From Actinopolyspora saharensis (lineage in GTDB: Bacteria > Actinomycetota > Actinomycetes > Mycobacteriales > Pseudonocardiaceae): 64,000 nucleotides of DNA. A program made the position numbers and the translations under genes. The notes under the pieces are model-generated. The model did no database searches. It was given only the letters and a program-made list of their open reading frames with translations, and had not been told where the DNA came from. Positions within the stretch are counted from its first letter, which is position 1. Every line of letters starts with the position of its first letter. Location of the stretch: NCBI RefSeq assembly GCF_900100925.1, contig NZ_FNKO01000001.1, positions 1,984,001-2,048,000 on the forward strand, read 5' to 3'. Positions 59,786 through 64,000 of the stretch are shown here, one piece after another.

Positions 59786-60568
59786 GTGCGCGGTTCCACC
59801 CCGAGGTGTGATTCCCCGTCCGAGGCCGATCACACGAATCCCACGTTCGGGGCAATACTTCGCCGACTTCCCGGCGCGCAGAAGTCGGCACGGGGAGCAC
59901 CCGCGTATTCGCGGTTCGTCAACCGCAGGGCCGGAGGCGGCCTGGCCGCCGTCGCCCACCTGGCGGGCAGAACACCCAACGAGGTCACGCTCGTGAGCGC
60001 GTTGTGCACCCTGACCGGAATTCTCGCGCTGGCGCTCCTGCCCCCCTCGCCCGTGCTCGGCGTGGGAGTGGCCGCGGCACTGTTGCTCGGTTACGCCCTC
60101 GACTCGGCGGACGGGCAGCTGGCCAGACTTCGCGGGGACGGGGGCCCCTCGGGAGAATGGCTGGATCACGTCGTGGACAGCGCGAAGATCCCGATGCTGC
60201 ATTCTGCCGTGCTCGTTTCCACCTATCGCTTCGGCGATCACCCCGACTGGTGGTTGCTGGTCCCCCTCGGTTTCACCGTGGTGGAAAGCGTTCTGTTCTT
60301 CGCGATGATCCTCAACGAACAACTCCGGAAGCAGCACGCCGACACCGGGCCCGCGAGCGGCAGCACGCCCTCGGCCTGGCGTTCCCTGCTGGTTTCTCCC
60401 ACCGACTACGGAGTCCTGTGCCTGGTATTCGTGCTGCTGGGAGCGCACCTCGCCTTCACCGCTGCCTACACGGCACTGTTCCTGGCCCAGACGTTGTTCG
60501 CCTGTGCGGCGCTTCCCGGATGGTTCCTCCGGGCGAAGCGACTGACCGCGAACGGGGGAGAACCGTGA
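59786..60568 (+). CDS. CDP-alcohol phosphatidyltransferase family protein
   Basis: 260-residue integral membrane enzyme that transfers an alcohol phosphate from a CDP-alcohol to an acceptor. The family motif D-x2-DG-x2-AR-x8-G-x3-D-x3-D is complete, from DSADGQLARLRGD through SGEWLDHVVD. About five to six hydrophobic helices follow. The GTG at 59786 has AAGGAG 5 nt upstream. It overlaps the next gene (GTGA), a cytidylyltransferase that could supply its CDP-activated substrate. Confidence 0.88.
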   Translation: MRGSTPRCDSPSEADHTNPTFGAILRRLPGAQKSARGAPAYSRFVNRRAGGGLAAVAHLAGRTPNEVTLVSALCTLTGILALALLPPSPVLGVGVAAALLLGYALDSADGQLARLRGDGGPSGEWLDHVVDSAKIPMLHSAVLVSTYRFGDHPDWWLLVPLGFTVVESVLFFAMILNEQLRKQHADTGPASGSTPSAWRSLLVSPTDYGVLCLVFVLLGAHLAFTAAYTALFLAQTLFACAALPGWFLRAKRLTANGGEP

Positions 60569-60987
60569 GCAGACCCGTCGTCGGTTACGCGCCCGGCGCC
60601 TACGACATGTTCCACATAGGACACCTGCGGGTGCTGGAGCGCGCCCGCTCGGAGTGCGACCTGCTCATAGCCGGAGTCGCCACGGACGCGGTGGTGCTGA
60701 GCGCGAAGGCGAAACACCCCGTGATCCCGTTCGAGCAGCGGCTGGAGATCGTCTCCAGCATCAGGTACGTCGACCAGGCCATCGCCGATCCGCACGTGGA
60801 CAAGTACCTCACCTGGCAGCGGATCGGATTCCACGTGCTGTTCAAGGGCGACGACTGGAGGGGCACGGAACGCGCGCACGAGATGGAGTCCAAGCTGGAA
60901 AGCGTCGGCGTCGGAATCGTGTACTTCCCCTACACGGGCGACGTGTCGACCACGCTGCTGCGCACCAGGTTGTCCGTGTCGGAATGA
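60565..60987 (+). CDS. Cytidylyltransferase-like nucleotidyltransferase (TagD/RfaE-C type)
   Basis: 140-residue single-domain nucleotidyltransferase. The HxGH motif is in GAYDMFHIGHLRVLERAR, and the second family motif near the C-terminus is YFPYTGDVSTTLLRTRL, in place of ISTT-R. Its size and sequence match glycerol-3-phosphate cytidylyltransferases and related alcohol-phosphate CTP/ATP transferases; the exact substrate is unknown. It is coupled on both sides, by GTGA with the CDP-alcohol transferase and ATGA with the beta-helix protein. This strongly suggests one pathway. Confidence 0.88.
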   Translation: MSRPVVGYAPGAYDMFHIGHLRVLERARSECDLLIAGVATDAVVLSAKAKHPVIPFEQRLEIVSSIRYVDQAIADPHVDKYLTWQRIGFHVLFKGDDWRGTERAHEMESKLESVGVGIVYFPYTGDVSTTLLRTRLSVSE

Positions 60988-62861
60988 CCCGGAGGTTTCC
61001 GATCCGCCACGAAAGCCGACACCCCACCCGGACGCCGAGAGGACGAAACGACGGGAGCGCATTGTTCGGACGAATCCCCCATTCCGGTGGCCGTCGCCGC
61101 GGTGTCCGCGTGCTGGGCGTCCTCGTCGTCTGCGCCGCCGTGCTCGTGTCCGGAACCTGGGCGCAGCACGATTCGGGGTCCACTGCCACGCGGACGCGTC
61201 CGTCCGAGGCGCCGCCGCTGCCGGAAGTCCCCGGCGCGCGCTCCCCGGTTCCGGAGGGGGCGCTGTTCGTCTCCACCTCAGGCGCCGCGGGCGCGCGGGG
61301 CACTCGCTCCGACCCGCTGCGCACGCTGAGCGAGGCCGTGCGCAGGGCGGACCACTCGGCGACGATAGTGCTGCGCTCCGGCACCTACCGGGAAGGTCTC
61401 GGGGTGATCCGCAAAAGACTGCACATCAGGTCCTACCCCGGTGAACAGGTCTGGTTGAAGGGCAGCGAAGTCGTGGACACCTGGGAACGCACTGGGCGGG
61501 GCTGGGTGCACCACGGCTGGAGCCCGGACTTCTGCAGGGACTGCTTCATCCCCGAGATCATCGATCCGCGGCACCCGAACGCCGGACTGGCCGACATGGT
61601 CTTCCTCGACGGTGAACCGCTGCGCCAAGTGACCGAGCGCGCGGCCGTGACGCGGGGGACCTTCTTCGTCGACCCGGACGCGGAAACACTGCTGATCGGA
61701 AGCGACCCGCGGGGAGGAGCGGTCGAGGCCGCGGCCCGCTCCTGGTTGCTCCAGTTCGACGGGCCGCGTGCCGCTGGGAGCAGTCTGCGCGGGATCGGGG
61801 TGGCCCACTACGCCTCGCGGCAGGAGTACGGCCGCGAGGGCGCCATGATCGTGGTCAACTCCGCGGAGGTGACCCTGGAGGGCAACGCCTTCTCCTGGAG
61901 CGCCTCCAGCGGTGCTGCCGTGTTCGCCCCCGGGGCGAGGGTGGTCGACAACGTCTTCAGCGACAACGGGCTCGTCGGGATGATGGCCAACAGGGCCGAC
62001 GGGATACGGATGAGCGGGAATCTCGTTACCCGCAACAACCGGGAGCACTTCGCCCTGAGCGGTCCCGCCATCGGCGCCGCCGGGGTCAAGATCACCCGCA
62101 CCGCGCGAGCGGTGGTCCGCCGGAACTCCTTCCTCGACAACACCGGAGCGGGCTGGTGGTGCGACCTGGGGTGCACGAACGCCGTGGTTCTGGGCAACAC
62201 CACGCGGGGCAACGTCAAGCACGGCCTGTTCTACGAGGTCTCCTCGGACGCGCTGATCGCCTCGAACCTGATCCTCGGGAACCGGGGGCTCGGGGTGAAG
62301 ATCTCGAGCGCCGACCGGGTGCGCGTGCTGCACAACACTTTCCGCGGAAACCGCGGGGCGCTCGGGCTCTACAACGACGTGCGCTCCCCCGAGTCCGATC
62401 CGTACAGCGACCGGCTCGGGCTGAGTTGGATCACGACCGAAACCGAGCTGGTGAACAACCACTTCGCGGGCACCACCGCGAGGCGCCCCTTCGCCACCGC
62501 GGAGAACCACAAACCGGAAGGGGTACCCACTCCAGGATTCGTCTCCCGCAGCGACGGAAACGTCTACCTCAGGGGAGAAGAACCTCACCTGGTGGAGCGC
62601 TACCTCGGTTCCGGGCGTTCGGAACGGTTCGAGACGCTGTCCGAACTGACCGCGGAAACCGGCCAGGGCCGGCACAGCACCGCCGTGCGCACGTCCGGGG
62701 CGCCCTTCCGGGACCCGGCCGAAGGTGACTACCGACCACGACCGAACGCTCCCGGAGCCGACGCGGGGCGGCCGATCCCCGGGGAGGTGATCGAACGACT
62801 CGGCATCTCCCCGGACGACCACCCCGACGCGGGCGTTCTCGTCAGCCCCGGCAGGCCGTGA
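60984..62861 (+). CDS. Exported right-handed parallel beta-helix protein
   Basis: 625-residue secreted or membrane-anchored protein. An N-terminal hydrophobic segment (VRVLGVLVVCAAVLVSGTWA near residue 37) serves as a signal or anchor. SGAAGARGTRSDPLRTLSEA opens a pectate-lyase-like beta-helix with repeated Asn-rich turns (NSAEVTLEGNAF, ADGIRMSGNLV, NAVVLGNTTRGN, NTFRGNRGALGLYND). It probably binds or processes a polysaccharide outside the cell. ATG overlaps the stop of the cytidylyltransferase gene. No clear catalytic signature was identified. Confidence 0.83.
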   Translation: MTRRFPIRHESRHPTRTPRGRNDGSALFGRIPHSGGRRRGVRVLGVLVVCAAVLVSGTWAQHDSGSTATRTRPSEAPPLPEVPGARSPVPEGALFVSTSGAAGARGTRSDPLRTLSEAVRRADHSATIVLRSGTYREGLGVIRKRLHIRSYPGEQVWLKGSEVVDTWERTGRGWVHHGWSPDFCRDCFIPEIIDPRHPNAGLADMVFLDGEPLRQVTERAAVTRGTFFVDPDAETLLIGSDPRGGAVEAAARSWLLQFDGPRAAGSSLRGIGVAHYASRQEYGREGAMIVVNSAEVTLEGNAFSWSASSGAAVFAPGARVVDNVFSDNGLVGMMANRADGIRMSGNLVTRNNREHFALSGPAIGAAGVKITRTARAVVRRNSFLDNTGAGWWCDLGCTNAVVLGNTTRGNVKHGLFYEVSSDALIASNLILGNRGLGVKISSADRVRVLHNTFRGNRGALGLYNDVRSPESDPYSDRLGLSWITTETELVNNHFAGTTARRPFATAENHKPEGVPTPGFVSRSDGNVYLRGEEPHLVERYLGSGRSERFETLSELTAETGQGRHSTAVRTSGAPFRDPAEGDYRPRPNAPGADAGRPIPGEVIERLGISPDDHPDAGVLVSPGRP

Positions 62862-62935
62862 TCCGCATCGAGCAGCGCTGCCGGGTGCCCCCGGACCAGC
62901 CGGTCGCAGCCGACCTATTCGGACTCAGCGCCGGA

Positions 62936-64000
62936 TCACCATCCGGTGCTGCCCTGCGGGGATCCTATGGCGGCTCCGTCGGAGTCGACGGCACGAATCC
63001 AGTACTCCGTGTCCCCCGCAGGAGGGTTCGTGTCCGTGAACCTCATGGTCGGAATCTGCCAGGGCCACGACTCCCTGGTGACCGCGTGGATCGGTTCCGG
63101 GGTTCCGACCCGCATCACCTCGTAGCGAATCGAGCTGTTCTGCGCGTCCCAGGTACCTCGCCACTCGATCGAGACATCCCCGGTGGAGCGATCCCGGCTC
63201 ACCTGGGGAGCCCGGAACGGAACCTGCGGACCGTTGTCGACCGCCTCGGGAACCGAGCGGGCCGCGAACCGGGTCAGGGACTGCTGCGGCTCGCCGTTGA
63301 CGGTGGTGAACTCACCACCGACCACGACGTACTCCGAATTCGCGTCGATGGCCCAGGGACCGTTCTTCCACGGGCTGTCCTGCGGTCCGCCGTTGGTGTT
63401 CGGCAGCCACGGCAGCAGCTCCGGGACGGGATCCCCCGCACTCACGTGGTTGACATCGCGCGGTGACCTGCCCGTTGCTTCCGTCGTTTCCGCCGTCAAC
63501 CGCTGGTAGTCGATCGAGCCGTCCTCGGGGATGGCCTCCAGCGCGGCGCAGGCGTGCGTGTGCGAGGCCGCGTAGACCACTCCAGCAGCCACGGCCACCG
63601 ACTGGGTGTCCCCGTAGCAACCGTCCATCCAGACGGTGGAACCGTCGTCGATCCGCACCGCCCCGCGGCCCTCGAACCTGGGGTTGAACCCCTCCCAGTT
63701 GTACGAGCCGAAATAAGCCGTTCCCCGGCCGTCCGTGGCGATGTCGGTGACCACGTCGTCGGTGGACGGAGCCTGCCACTGCCAGGCGACGTTGTCCCCC
63801 GAAGTGGAGTCGACGGCCGAGAGCGCGACCCTCCGCTGCCCGTTGACCCTGTCGAAGGCCCCGCGACGAGCACCCTGTGCTGCTGCGGAACCGCGAGCAC
63901 GCTGTGCACCGTGGCATCGGCCGTCGGGGACCACGGCAGCAGTTCCCCGCGGGGGAGACGGCCGCGAGCCTGCTCCGGTCGGACTCGCCAACCCCGTCGA
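62936..64000 (-). pseudogene. Beta-propeller / fibronectin-type exported protein, 5' end outside window, with a frameshift
   Basis: C-terminal part of a large gene running off the window end. Repeats of the delta-60 or WD-like propeller type are present (EYVVVGGEFTTVNGE; VAAGVVYAASHTHACA). A C-terminal fibronectin type III-like domain follows (ISIEWRGTWDA-like, then YWIRAVDSDG). The frame changes at a CCCC run at 63859-63862. Upstream codons read PWSPTADATVHSVLAV, then VPQQHRVLVAG, and the downstream frame resumes FDRVNGQRRVALSAVDS. One extra base (a fifth C on the plus strand) would restore one continuous protein. This is either a true pseudogene or a homopolymer sequencing error. Confidence 0.8.

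Overview
The window reads as a chromosome segment of a high-GC Gram-positive actinobacterium, most likely of the Pseudonocardiales (Saccharopolyspora/Actinopolyspora-like). The basis is strong G/C third-position bias, frequent GTG and occasional TTG starts, a classic actinobacterial rimP-nusA-ylxR-infB-ylxP-rbfA block, and protein families typical of that order. The genus is an inference. No rRNA, tRNA, CRISPR array, insertion sequence or prophage gene was seen.

Region 1 (about 1-16.6 kb) is core housekeeping, mostly on the minus strand: dapB, pnp, rpsO, a 2'-5' RNA ligase-like gene, a helix-turn-helix regulator, ribF and truB. A plus-strand peptide deformylase, a MATE exporter and a CGNR zinc-finger gene follow, then rbfA, ylxP, infB, ylxR, nusA and rimP. 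This is the translation and RNA-processing neighbourhood known from mycobacteria, but nrnA (between rbfA and the MATE gene) and the M16 peptidase (between pnp and dapB) are missing from their usual places.

Region 2 (16.8-24.7 kb) holds a lipoprotein/ferritin-like (DUF4439) pair, two single-pass membrane proteins of unknown function, a class V aminotransferase, a YjbQ protein, proS, a small zinc-binding-like protein and yaaA.

Region 3 (24.9-50.1 kb) is a large cobalamin (B12) region: cobL1, cobM1, cbiD, cobK, cobIJ, cobH, cobG, cobN, a cobA/cysG fusion, a NiCoT cobalt/nickel transporter, a class V aminotransferase, cobE/cbiG, a second cobL, a second cobM with a long disordered tail, cobB, cobO and a fused AAA+/VWA chelatase. 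Three cobalamin riboswitches are readable, in front of cobN, the transporter and the chelatase gene. Together they place cobalt uptake, cobalt insertion and the attached cobO/cobB genes under B12 feedback. The ring-contraction set pairs CobG (oxygen-type) with CbiD (anaerobic-type C1 methylation), and CobF is absent. The two CobL/CobM pairs are clearly divergent from each other.

Region 4 (50.1-56.5 kb) carries a GNAT acetyltransferase, an adenine/adenosine deaminase, two secreted trypsin-like proteases flanking a LysE-type exporter, a DegV protein and a PEBP/YbhB protein.

Region 5 (56.6-64 kb) looks like a surface-glycan or modified-lipid locus. A Wzx-like flippase and a Wzz/BY-kinase-like protein with a degenerate P-loop are transcribed one way. 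A tightly overlapping CDP-alcohol phosphotransferase, cytidylyltransferase and parallel beta-helix protein are transcribed the other way. The window ends inside a beta-propeller/fibronectin-type gene that carries an apparent single-base frameshift.
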